A stretch of 64,000 nucleotides of DNA from contig JBCDCE010000008.1 of the NCBI GenBank assembly GCA_039182515.1, positions 1 to 64,000 on the forward strand, written 5' to 3'. Made by a program: the position numbers and the translations under genes. Positions 8,615 through 16,487 of this stretch are shown one piece after another. Origin of the DNA: JBCDCE01 sp039182515. Lineage in GTDB: Bacteria; Pseudomonadota; Alphaproteobacteria; Rhodobacterales; Rhodobacteraceae. The notes under the pieces were generated by a model. The model saw only the letters and a list, made by a program, of their open reading frames with translations, was not told the DNA's origin and searched no databases. The stretch's first letter is position 1; each line of letters begins with the position of its first letter.

Positions 8615-8637
8615 TTGACAACTAAAATAAATTTAGT
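8615..8637. promoter_or_regulatory. Candidate XylR operator next to the xylF -35 box
   Basis: A consensus TTGACA (8615-8620) is followed directly by ACTAAA (8621-8626) and its inverted copy TTTAGT (8632-8637). An A/T-rich palindrome with these half-sites resembles XylR operators of other bacteria. Binding here would block polymerase at xylF. No good -10 hexamer follows at 17 bases, so the exact promoter is unsure. Confidence 0.5.
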
Positions 8638-8698
8638 CAGCTTAGCGCCACATGGAATCTGCCTGCGCTGATGCTGGTGGATCAATGGGAGGATATAC

Positions 8699-9730
8699 AT
8701 GAAGAAACTTGCACTCATGGGTGTCGTGGTCAGCGCTGCGCTGACGACAACCGCATATGCTGGCAGCCACGGCGTGACCGTTGGCGTGAGCTGGTCGAAC
8801 TTCCAAGAAGAACGCTGGAAAACAGACGAAGCCGCCATCAAAGGCGCGCTGGAAGCCGCCGGTGCGACTTACGTGTCTGCTGACGCACAATCGTCTTCGG
8901 CCAAGCAGCTTGCGGATGTTGAATCGCTCATCGCCCAAGGTGTGGATGCGTTGATCATCCTGGCACAAGACGCCCAAGCCATCGGCCCAGCTGTTCAGGC
9001 TGCTGCTGACGAAGGCATCCCTGTTGTGGGCTACGACCGTCTGATCGAAGACAGCCGCGCCTACTACCTCACATTCGACAACGTCGAAGTTGGCCGGATG
9101 CAAGCGCGGGCCGTGTTCGCGGCTCAGCCATCCGGCAACTACGTGATGATCAAAGGCTCGCCCACCGATCCAAACGCAGACTTCCTGCGCGGTGGTCAGC
9201 AGGAGATCCTGCAAGCCGCGATTGACGCGGGCAACATCACAATCGTTGATGAGGCCTACACAGACGGCTGGTTGCCTGCCAACGCACAGCGCAACATGGA
9301 GCAAATCCTGACCGCGCAAGACAACAACGTTGATGCGGTTGTGGCCTCCAACGACGGTACTGCTGGCGGTGTTGTTGCGGCTCTGACAGCGCAGGGCATG
9401 GAAGGCATTCCAGTGTCCGGCCAAGATGGTGACCACGCTGCTCTGAACCGCGTTGCCAAGGGCACACAGACTGTATCGGTTTGGAAAGACGCGCGTGAGC
9501 TCGGCAAAGCGGCAGGCGAAATCGCCGTGGCGCTTGCAGGTGGCTCGATGATGAAAGATGTCGAAGGTTCACAGTCTTGGACCTCGCCAGGTGGCACAAC
9601 TATGACAGCCACATTCTTGGCGCCCGTTCCGGTTACGGCGTCCAACCTCACGGTTGTGACAGACGCAGGCTGGATCTCTGTCGACAAGCTCTGTCAGGGT
9701 GTTTCTAACGGGCCAGCGCCCTGTAACTAA
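8699..9730 (+). CDS. xylF: D-xylose ABC transporter, periplasmic binding protein
   Basis: The 343-residue precursor has a Sec signal peptide (MKKLALMGVVVSAALTTTAYA) and a type I periplasmic sugar-binding fold (VTVGVSWSNFQEERWKTDE..., VDALIILAQDAQAIGP, GIPVVGYDRLI). These residues follow E. coli XylF closely in pattern, including YDRLI and VVASNDGTAGGVV. It delivers xylose to the XylH/XylG permease in the inner membrane. A GGGAGG site lies just before the ATG. It is the first gene of the six-gene xylose operon, and a strong hairpin follows its stop. Confidence 0.93.
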   Translation: MKKLALMGVVVSAALTTTAYAGSHGVTVGVSWSNFQEERWKTDEAAIKGALEAAGATYVSADAQSSSAKQLADVESLIAQGVDALIILAQDAQAIGPAVQAAADEGIPVVGYDRLIEDSRAYYLTFDNVEVGRMQARAVFAAQPSGNYVMIKGSPTDPNADFLRGGQQEILQAAIDAGNITIVDEAYTDGWLPANAQRNMEQILTAQDNNVDAVVASNDGTAGGVVAALTAQGMEGIPVSGQDGDHAALNRVAKGTQTVSVWKDARELGKAAGEIAVALAGGSMMKDVEGSQSWTSPGGTTMTATFLAPVPVTASNLTVVTDAGWISVDKLCQGVSNGPAPCN

Positions 9731-9745
9731 GGTCTCTCCCTGACC

Positions 9746-9774
9746 TCGGCTCCGCCTCCACCCGGCGGGGCCGA
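9746..9774 (+). other. Intercistronic stem-loop after xylF
   Basis: TCGGCTCCGCC (9746-9756) pairs with GGCGGGGCCGA (9764-9774) through 11 pairs, one of them G-U, around a seven-base loop. No T-tract follows. Such hairpins after binding-protein genes usually protect the upstream message or attenuate read-through, giving more XylF than permease. Confidence 0.6.
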
Positions 9775-9823
9775 AACCTCTAAGTTTCTGCCCTAATTCT
9801 CTGATAGATGTGAGACCGGTCTG

Positions 9824-11122
9824 ATGGCTGATAATCCTCGTGCGGACGACGCCCCGCGCGCCCCGTCCAATATTTTCAAAACGCTCGAATTGGACACGCG
9901 CCTTTTGGGTATGGTTGGGGCGTTTGTCCTTTTGTGCGTCGGGTTTGATCTGCTGACAGATGGGCGCTTTTTGACCCCGCGCAACATCTTCAACCTAACA
10001 ATCCAAACGGTGAGCGTGGCGATCATGGCCACGGGCATGGTCTTCGTGATTGTGACCCGCCATATCGATCTGAGTGTTGGCGCGCTCCTGGCCACCTGCT
10101 CTGCGGTGATGGCCATGACCCAAACCGCTTGGCTGCCACAAACCTTTGGGCTTGACCTGGGCAATCCGCTTATTCCTTGGATTGCGATTGCTGTGGGTCT
10201 TTTGACCGGCACGGTGATCGGGGCTTTCCACGGCTGGATGGTCGGCTACCTAACGATCCCTGCCTTTATCGTAACACTTGGTGGCTTGCTCGTCTGGCGC
10301 AACGTCGGCTGGTATCTGACCTCCGGCCAAACCATTGGCCCGCTCGATCCAACTTTCATGCAATTCGGCGGCATCAACGGCACACTTGGGCCAACTTGGT
10401 CTTGGATTATTGGGCTTCTCGCCAGTGCTGCGGCTGTCTGGGGCATCTTTTCAGGCCGTCGCTCAAAGCTGCGCCATGGCTTTGATGTAAAGCCGCTTTG
10501 GGCCGAAGCGGTTCTTGCAGCCATCGCAACGGGCGGGATCTTGGGTTTTATCGCCATCCTCAACAGCTATGAAATTCCAACACGCCGTTTGCAGCGCATG
10601 TTTCAAGCGCGCGGCGAAGAGATGCCAGAAGGGTTCACGGCCGCTTATGGCTTGCCCATTTCGGTGCTCTTGCTCATCGCCATTGCCATCATCATGACGC
10701 TCATTGCCAAACGCACACGCCTGGGGCGCTATATATTTGCCACAGGCGGCAATCCAGATGCGGCAGAGCTTTCGGGCATCAACACGCGGATGCTGACAGT
10801 GAAGATCTTCGCCCTTATGGGTGCGCTCTGCGCAATCTCGGCTGTGGTGGCCTCCGCACGGCTTGCCAACCACTCCAACGACATCGGCACTTTGGACGAG
10901 CTTCGCGTGATCGCAGCGGCCGTCATCGGCGGCACGGCGCTCTCGGGTGGTATCGGGACGATCCACGGGGCTATTTTAGGTGCTTTGATTATGCAGAGCT
11001 TGCAATCGGGCATGGCCATGGTGGGGGTCGACGCGCCATTCCAGAACATCGTGGTGGGCTCAGTGCTCGTGCTCGCGGTGCTCATCGACATCATCTACCG
11101 TCGCCGCACGGGAGGCAAATAA
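9824..11122 (+). CDS. xylH: D-xylose ABC transporter, permease
   Basis: The 432-residue integral membrane protein belongs to the BPD_transp_2 / RbsC-like family, with about ten to twelve hydrophobic segments. Family marks are VTRHIDLSVGALLATCSAVMA, the YLTIPAFIVTLGGLLVWRN segment, ATGGNPDAAELSGIN, and AAVIGGTALSGGIGT. The length and order agree with XylH of E. coli (393 residues), with a somewhat longer middle region around residues 190-270. It forms the channel used with XylF and XylG. Its stop TAA is immediately followed by the ATG of xylG. Confidence 0.93.
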   Translation: MADNPRADDAPRAPSNIFKTLELDTRLLGMVGAFVLLCVGFDLLTDGRFLTPRNIFNLTIQTVSVAIMATGMVFVIVTRHIDLSVGALLATCSAVMAMTQTAWLPQTFGLDLGNPLIPWIAIAVGLLTGTVIGAFHGWMVGYLTIPAFIVTLGGLLVWRNVGWYLTSGQTIGPLDPTFMQFGGINGTLGPTWSWIIGLLASAAAVWGIFSGRRSKLRHGFDVKPLWAEAVLAAIATGGILGFIAILNSYEIPTRRLQRMFQARGEEMPEGFTAAYGLPISVLLLIAIAIIMTLIAKRTRLGRYIFATGGNPDAAELSGINTRMLTVKIFALMGALCAISAVVASARLANHSNDIGTLDELRVIAAAVIGGTALSGGIGTIHGAILGALIMQSLQSGMAMVGVDAPFQNIVVGSVLVLAVLIDIIYRRRTGGK

Positions 11123-11872
11123 ATGACCACGCCTTTAGTAGAACTCAAAGACATCTCCATTGCTTTTGGCGGCGTTCGCGCTGTGGATGGGGTCTCGATT
11201 GATCTGATGCCGGGCGAAGTTGTGGGTCTTCTGGGCCATAACGGGGCGGGCAAATCCACGCTCATTAAGATCCTCTCGGGCGCTTATCAAAAAGATGACG
11301 GCGAGATCCGCATCAACGGTGAGGTGGCAGATATCCAAAGCCCCCGCGATGCGCGCAAATACAACATCGAGACGATCTACCAAACACTGGCTCTGGCAGA
11401 CAATCTTGATGCCGCGTCCAACCTCTTTTTGGGCCGCGAGCTCACCAACATGCTCGGGTTCGTGGACGACGCGCAGATGGAGGCGGAGACCGCCAAGATC
11501 ATGGCGCGCCTGAACCCGAACTTCAAAAAGCTTAAAGAACCGGTGAGTGCACTTTCGGGCGGTCAACGCCAATCCGTGGCCATTGCGCGCGCGGTCTATT
11601 TCAACGCCAAGATCTTGATCATGGACGAGCCTACAGCAGCCCTCGGGGTGCATGAAACGGCCATGGTCGCGGATCTTATCAAAGAGCTGAAAAACCAAGG
11701 CTTGGGCATCTTCCTGATCAGTCACGACACCCGCGAAATGCTCGATCTGTGTGACCGGGTTTCTGTGATGAAGAACGGCAAGCTTGTGGGCACGGAGCGC
11801 GTCGAAGATGTGACCGAAGATGACATTCTGTCGATGATCATCCTCGGCAAAAATCCCAAGAAAGCGGCCTGA
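11123..11872 (+). CDS. xylG: D-xylose ABC transporter, single-domain ATPase
   Basis: The 249-residue protein is one ABC ATPase domain: Walker A GHNGAGKSTL, signature ALSGGQRQSVAIARA, Walker B ILIMDEPTAALG, and switch His in ISHD. E. coli XylG has two fused ABC domains of about 510 residues; the one-domain form, as in FrcA-type transporters, is common in alphaproteobacteria and presumably works as a homodimer. It starts directly after the xylH stop and xylB begins two bases after its own stop, so translation is tightly coupled. Confidence 0.9.
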   Translation: MTTPLVELKDISIAFGGVRAVDGVSIDLMPGEVVGLLGHNGAGKSTLIKILSGAYQKDDGEIRINGEVADIQSPRDARKYNIETIYQTLALADNLDAASNLFLGRELTNMLGFVDDAQMEAETAKIMARLNPNFKKLKEPVSALSGGQRQSVAIARAVYFNAKILIMDEPTAALGVHETAMVADLIKELKNQGLGIFLISHDTREMLDLCDRVSVMKNGKLVGTERVEDVTEDDILSMIILGKNPKKAA

Positions 11873-11873
11873 G

Positions 11874-13310
11874 ATGTTTATCGGGCTCGACCTCGGCACC
11901 TCTGGGCTCAAAGCTCTTTTGATCGATGAAGATCAATCGGTTTTGGCGGAAGCCACGGCGCCTTTGAGCGTCAGCCGTCCGGCCTCTGGGTGGTCTGAGC
12001 AAGAGCCTGATGATTGGTGCGACGCCTGCGATGCGGCGATGCAGGCGTTGAAGGCCAAGGCCGATTTGAGCGCTGTGAAAGGCATTGGCTTGTCAGGCCA
12101 GATGCACGGCGCCACTTTGATTGATGCAGACGACAAGCCGCTTCGGCCTTGTATGCTGTGGAACGATACGCGTGCGAGCGCGCAAGCTGCGCAATTTGAT
12201 GCGATCCCGGCGTTTCGAGACGTGACTGGCAACATCGTGTTTCCCGGTTTTACCGCACCAAAAGTGGATTGGGTGCGCCAGAACGAGCCCACAGTCTTTG
12301 CAAAGATGCGCAAAGTGCTTTTGCCCAAAGACTATCTGCGGCTCTATCTCACCGGCGAATACATGTCCGAGATGTCGGATGCGGCGGGCACGTCTTGGCT
12401 CGATACTGGCGCACGCGATTGGTCGGATGTGTTGTTGGCTAAGTGTGATCTCAGCCGGGATCACATGCCAAGCCTCGTCGAGGGCAGCGCAATATCTGGC
12501 GAGCTTCGCGCCTCACTCACGGAACGTTGGGGATTGCCTAAGGGCGTTGTTGTGGCCGGTGGGGCAGGGGACAACGCGGCCACAGCCATCGGCTTGGGTG
12601 TTGCGGAGCCGGGAGACGGCTTTGTCTCGCTTGGCACCTCAGGTGTTCTCTTCGCTGCTTCCTCGGCCTTCCAGCCGGACGCGGCCACGGCTGTTCATAC
12701 CTTCTGCCACGCGCTCCCGGGCACCTGGCATCAGATGGGTGTGATCTTAGCGGCGACAGATGCTTTGAATTGGCTGAGTCAGATTTTGGGAAAAAGCCCA
12801 GCAGAGCTGACGGCCAACTTGGGTGCGCTTGCCGCGCCAACGCGGGTCACCTTCCTGCCGTATTTGGGCGGCGAGCGCACACCTCATAACAATGCTGACG
12901 TGCGCGCGAGCTTTACCGGCCTTGAGCACGCAACGGGCCCCGAGGATCTGACGCGCGCGGTGTTGGAAGGCGTGGCTTTTGCCTTTCGCGACAGCCAAGA
13001 TGCGCTCGAGGCAACGGGCACCGAGTTGCACCGATTGATCGGTGCGGGGGGGGGCGCAAATGCGACCTATTGGGTCGAAGCGATTGCAACGGCGCTGAAC
13101 CTAGCCATTGATCTGCCGGGCGAGGGCGACTTTGGTGCGGCCTTTGGGGCTGCGCGCTTGGGCCAAATGGCCGCCACGGGCGAGGCTGAGCTATCGCGTC
13201 CCGCCGTGGCGCAAACGATTTCTCCAAATTCGACGCTGACGGAGGCATATGCCGAAGCTCATGCGCGCTACAAAAGCTGCTATGCGGCTCTGAAAGGACA
13301 ATACGCATGA
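11874..13310 (+). CDS. xylB: Xylulokinase
   Basis: The 478-residue FGGY-family kinase phosphorylates D-xylulose to D-xylulose 5-phosphate. It begins with the phosphate-loop FIGLDLGTSGLKALLID. GQMHGATLID and the Asp of MLWNDTRASAQ follow, then GAGDNAATAIGLGV, GTSGVLF, and near the C-terminus IGAGGGANATYWVEAIA. The length is typical (about 480-500). The last four bases overlap the xylA start. Together with xylA it feeds xylose into the pentose phosphate pathway. Confidence 0.94.
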   Translation: MFIGLDLGTSGLKALLIDEDQSVLAEATAPLSVSRPASGWSEQEPDDWCDACDAAMQALKAKADLSAVKGIGLSGQMHGATLIDADDKPLRPCMLWNDTRASAQAAQFDAIPAFRDVTGNIVFPGFTAPKVDWVRQNEPTVFAKMRKVLLPKDYLRLYLTGEYMSEMSDAAGTSWLDTGARDWSDVLLAKCDLSRDHMPSLVEGSAISGELRASLTERWGLPKGVVVAGGAGDNAATAIGLGVAEPGDGFVSLGTSGVLFAASSAFQPDAATAVHTFCHALPGTWHQMGVILAATDALNWLSQILGKSPAELTANLGALAAPTRVTFLPYLGGERTPHNNADVRASFTGLEHATGPEDLTRAVLEGVAFAFRDSQDALEATGTELHRLIGAGGGANATYWVEAIATALNLAIDLPGEGDFGAAFGAARLGQMAATGEAELSRPAVAQTISPNSTLTEAYAEAHARYKSCYAALKGQYA

Positions 13311-14602
13311 CCGACTTCTTTGCTGGTATCCCACAGATCGCTTACGAAGGCCCCGACAGCACCAACGAGTTTGCCTTCCGCCACTACAATCCTGATGAGA
13401 TTGTCATGGGCAAACGCATGGAAGAGCACCTGCGCTTTGCGGTGGCCTACTGGCACAGCTTTGCATGGCCCGGCGGGGATCCCTTTGGCGGGCAGACCTT
13501 TGAGCGTCCTTGGTTTGGCGACACGATGGATTTGGCGAAACTGAAGGCCGATGTGGCCTTCGAGATGTTTGCAATCCTGGGCCAGCCGTTTTTCTGTTTT
13601 CATGACGCGGATATGCGGCCCGAAGGCGCAAACTTCGCAGAGAGCACGCGCAACTTAGAAGAGATGGTCGACTACATCGGCACCAAGATGGAAGGCGTTG
13701 ATACCAAGCTTCTTTGGGGCACGTCGAACCTCTTTTCGCACCGCCGTTTCATGGGCGGCGCTGCGACGAACCCGGATCCAGATGTCTTTGCCTATTCAGC
13801 CGCCACCATCAAAACCAATATGGATGCAACGCATAAGCTTGGCGGGCAGAACTACGTGCTTTGGGGTGGTCGTGAGGGCTATGAGACGCTTCTCAACACC
13901 GATCTTAAACGCGAGCGTCAGCAGGCGGGGCGGATGCTCCAGATGGTCTGCGAATACAAAGCCAAGATCGGCTTTGAAGGCACGATACTCATTGAGCCCA
14001 AGCCGCAAGAACCCACGAAGCACCAATATGATTTCGACGTGGCAACGGTTTACGGGTTCCTCAAAGACTTCGGACTTGAAAATGAAGTGAAGGTCAACAT
14101 CGAGCAGGGCCATGAGATCCTGGCGGGCCATAGCTTTGAGCACGAGATTGCCACGGCGGGCGCGCTGGGGATTTTTGGCTCGATTGATATGAACCGCAAC
14201 GACTATCAATCAGGCTGGGACACGGATCAATTCCCCAACAACGTGCCGGAAGTGGCGCTCGCGTATTATGAGATCCTGCGGGCTGGTGGCTACACGACCG
14301 GGGGCACCAACTTTGATGCGAAGCTGCGTCGCCAGTCGCTTGATCCAGAAGATCTGATCTTGGCGCATGTGGGTGGCATGGATGTCTGTGCGGCGGGCTT
14401 TAAGCAAGCGGCAGCTATGCTTGAAGACGGCGGGCTCGAAGCAAAACGTGCAGCGCGCTATGCAGGTTGGGATAACTCTGATCTCTTGCAGAGCGATCTG
14501 AGCAGCATCGCGGCGAAGGTGGAAGCCGAAGACATCAATCCAACCCCACGCTCTGGCGCACAAGAACGCTTGGAAAACCTGGTGAACCGCTTTACCATCT
14601 GA
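13307..14602 (+). CDS. xylA: Xylose isomerase
   Basis: The 431-residue protein is a long (class II) xylose isomerase. FCFHDADMRPEG holds the catalytic His and Asp, LIEPKPQEPTKHQYD the first metal Glu and the catalytic Lys, NIEQGHEILAGH the next metal Glu and His, and GSIDMNRNDYQSGWDTDQFP the metal-binding aspartates. In most homologues the third motif reads ExNHATLAGH; here it is EQGHEILAGH, with Glu and His kept but Asn replaced by Gly. The reaction is D-xylose to D-xylulose with Mg/Mn/Co. It overlaps xylB by four bases. Confidence 0.96.
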   Translation: MTDFFAGIPQIAYEGPDSTNEFAFRHYNPDEIVMGKRMEEHLRFAVAYWHSFAWPGGDPFGGQTFERPWFGDTMDLAKLKADVAFEMFAILGQPFFCFHDADMRPEGANFAESTRNLEEMVDYIGTKMEGVDTKLLWGTSNLFSHRRFMGGAATNPDPDVFAYSAATIKTNMDATHKLGGQNYVLWGGREGYETLLNTDLKRERQQAGRMLQMVCEYKAKIGFEGTILIEPKPQEPTKHQYDFDVATVYGFLKDFGLENEVKVNIEQGHEILAGHSFEHEIATAGALGIFGSIDMNRNDYQSGWDTDQFPNNVPEVALAYYEILRAGGYTTGGTNFDAKLRRQSLDPEDLILAHVGGMDVCAAGFKQAAAMLEDGGLEAKRAARYAGWDNSDLLQSDLSSIAAKVEAEDINPTPRSGAQERLENLVNRFTI

Positions 14603-14605
14603 GGA

Positions 14606-15370
14606 ATGCCCCGCTTTTCCGCCAATCTTGGGTTTTTGTGGACCGAGCTCTCTTTGCCGGACGCAATTCGCGCGGCCAAAGCCAATGGCTTTGGCGCGGT
14701 CGAGCTGCATTGGCCTTACGCGACCCCGGCTGAAGAGGTGCGCGCAGCACTTGATGAGACAGGCCTGCCGCTCTTGGGGCTCAACACCACACGCGGCGAT
14801 GTGGCGGGGGGCGAGAACGGGCTGACGGCTTTGGCTGGACGTGAAGATGAGGCCTGGGCGGCGATTGAGGAGGCGTTGGCCTATGCCTCTGTGACCGGAG
14901 CAGGCGCTGTTCACGTGATGGCGGGCTTTGCGCAAGGGGCTGAGGCCCATGCAACATTTGTGGCGGCTTTGAAGCGGGCTGCTCCTTTGGCGGCAGAGCA
15001 AGGCGTGACGCTTTTGATTGAGCCGCTCAACCGCCACGACGCACCTGGGTATTTTTTGAGCACCACGGATCAGGCAGCGCTGATCATCGAGGAGGTGGGC
15101 GCGCCAAATCTGAAGCTGATGTTCGATTGTTATCATGTTGGGCGCACCGAAGGGGACATTTTGACCCGCGCAGGTTCGATGCGTGATATCATTGGTCATG
15201 TGCAATTTGCCGCTGTTCCAAGCCGTGGCGCGCCGGATCATGGCGAATTGAACTATGCTGAGATCTTCCAGGGCCTTGCTGGCATAGGGTTTGAGGGGCC
15301 TTTAGGGGCTGAGTACAAACCAGGTGGGCCAACAGAGCCCAGCTTGGCTTGGATGGCTGAATTGGGGTGA
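14606..15370 (+). CDS. hyi: Hydroxypyruvate isomerase-family TIM-barrel protein
   Basis: The 254-residue protein is a xylose-isomerase-like TIM barrel (AP endonuclease 2 superfamily). LIEPLNRHDAPGYFL is the hydroxypyruvate isomerase signature with the catalytic Glu, MFDCYHVGRTEGD holds metal ligands, and EYKP near the end has the second Glu. Hyi and the related OtnI isomerise hydroxypyruvate or 2-oxo-tetronate. It begins three bases after the xylA stop and closes the xylose operon. A role in another pentose branch is therefore possible, and the exact substrate is unsure. Confidence 0.75.
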   Translation: MPRFSANLGFLWTELSLPDAIRAAKANGFGAVELHWPYATPAEEVRAALDETGLPLLGLNTTRGDVAGGENGLTALAGREDEAWAAIEEALAYASVTGAGAVHVMAGFAQGAEAHATFVAALKRAAPLAAEQGVTLLIEPLNRHDAPGYFLSTTDQAALIIEEVGAPNLKLMFDCYHVGRTEGDILTRAGSMRDIIGHVQFAAVPSRGAPDHGELNYAEIFQGLAGIGFEGPLGAEYKPGGPTEPSLAWMAELG

Positions 15371-15385
15371 CTGTGCTGCGCACAG

Positions 15386-15407
15386 GCCTCCGGCGGGAGT
15401 ATTTATT
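15386..15407 (+). repeat. GCCTCCGGCGGGAGTATTT intergenic element
   Basis: GCCTCCGGCGGGAGTATTTATT lies just behind hyi. Near-identical strings (GCCTCCGGCGGG followed by A/T-rich bases) are, from memory, frequent behind genes in Rhodobacteraceae genomes. CCTCCGGCGGGAG can fold on itself, so it may act as an end-of-transcript structure. Only one copy was seen in this window. Confidence 0.35.
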
Positions 15408-15411
15408 CCAA

Positions 15412-15441
15412 GAAAAAGGGCCCTGCCGCTAGAGCCCTTTC
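15412..15441 (-). terminator. Terminator of the NRPS operon
   Basis: Read on the minus strand, AAAGGGC and GCCCTTT pair around a 12-base loop and are followed by a T run (GCCCTTTTTC). The stop codon of the acyl-CoA dehydrogenase lies in the loop. The same structure with a shorter T run can stop the xylose operon coming from the other side. Confidence 0.65.
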
Positions 15442-16487
15442 AAGCTTTGGCTGCGGGCGATGATATTGCGTTGGATATCGGAGGTGCCGCCGTAGAGCAC
15501 AGCACCGTGCGCTTCGCGTAGGTCTTGTTCAGCCGGGCTGCCTTCCAGATAGCCCTGGCCGCCCTGGATGCGCAGTGCGTCTTGGCTGTTGGCGAGGAAG
15601 GCCTCTGATAGGTGCAATTTGGTCAAAGCTGCTGTGGCCTCATTGCGGGTGTCGGAGACAACTTCTTGGGCGGCTTTGCCCAACATCAGTTGGGCGGTTT
15701 CATATCGCAGGCGCATGTCTGCCAGACGGTTTGAAACCGATTGGTGGGCTTCGATTGCGTGATCTGGGTCGATCTTACGCGACTTTGCAAAGGCGATGGC
15801 GTCTCGCAGCTGACGCTTCATGGCGCCGACAAACGGCGCAAAGATGAACCGGCGTTCCCAGTCCAGTGAGCGCGTGAAGATCGCGGCACCGCCACCTTCG
15901 CGGCCCAGGAGCGCGGAGGCTGGGACTTCGACGTCTTCAAAGGTTAAGGAGCCGAAGGGCAAGGTGTTGCTGCCCATTTTGCGCTGGTTTGGTCCACGCG
16001 CGATGCCGGGAGAGGTGAGGTCTACCAAAAAGGCTGTGACGCCCCAGGGCCCTTTCGCGGGATCAAGCGTTGCAAAAAGGAAGGCAAAGTCGGCCACCGG
16101 CGCCATGCCGATTAGAACCTTTTCTCCGTTGATCCTGTAGCCTGCTTCACAGGGCTCGGCTCGGGTGCTCAACGCAAGTGCGTTGGATCCAGAATTGGCC
16201 TCAGTGATGGCGTGACAGCAGGTGAGGTGGCCATCTGCAAGGCCTGGAAGAAGCGCCTGTTTTTGCGCCTGTGAGCCGAACTCGAGGATCGGCATTTGCA
16301 TGGGCCAAAGTTGCGCGCCAAGACCCAAGGCGCGCCCTAAATCTTGTGTGGTTTCCCCCCAGCTTTGGAGCCGCTCAAGACACTCAAGCAGCGGACGATC
16401 TTGGCCGCCATACTCTTTGGGGAGCGCCATATTTAACAGCCCGTCACCCGCCAGAGCGCTCCAGGCTTCTCGCCAAGTCTCAGTCAT
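15429..16487 (-). CDS. Acyl-CoA dehydrogenase-type flavoprotein, probable carrier-bound prolyl/aminoacyl dehydrogenase
   Basis: The 352-residue protein has the ACAD fold: MALPKEYGGQD near the N-terminus, CHAITEANSGSNALAL and INGEKVLIG in the middle domain, and IQGGQGYLEGSPAEQDLREA in the C-terminal helical domain. It lacks roughly the first 20-30 residues of fatty acyl-CoA dehydrogenases. As last gene of an operon with a free-standing adenylation enzyme and a carrier protein, it fits the PltE/PigA/RedW group, which oxidises L-prolyl-S-carrier to pyrrole-2-carboxyl-S-carrier with FAD. This substrate is inferred from context. Its start overlaps the upstream NRPS by eight bases, and a terminator overlaps its end. 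Confidence 0.8.
   Translation of the reverse strand: MTETWREAWSALAGDGLLNMALPKEYGGQDRPLLECLERLQSWGETTQDLGRALGLGAQLWPMQMPILEFGSQAQKQALLPGLADGHLTCCHAITEANSGSNALALSTRAEPCEAGYRINGEKVLIGMAPVADFAFLFATLDPAKGPWGVTAFLVDLTSPGIARGPNQRKMGSNTLPFGSLTFEDVEVPASALLGREGGGAAIFTRSLDWERRFIFAPFVGAMKRQLRDAIAFAKSRKIDPDHAIEAHQSVSNRLADMRLRYETAQLMLGKAAQEVVSDTRNEATAALTKLHLSEAFLANSQDALRIQGGQGYLEGSPAEQDLREAHGAVLYGGTSDIQRNIIARSQSLKGL

Noticed and set aside
11123..11872. xylG as a truncated two-domain ATPase.
   Set aside because: The single ABC domain is complete with all motifs and fits the one-domain form of alphaproteobacterial sugar transporters; the next gene follows without remnants.
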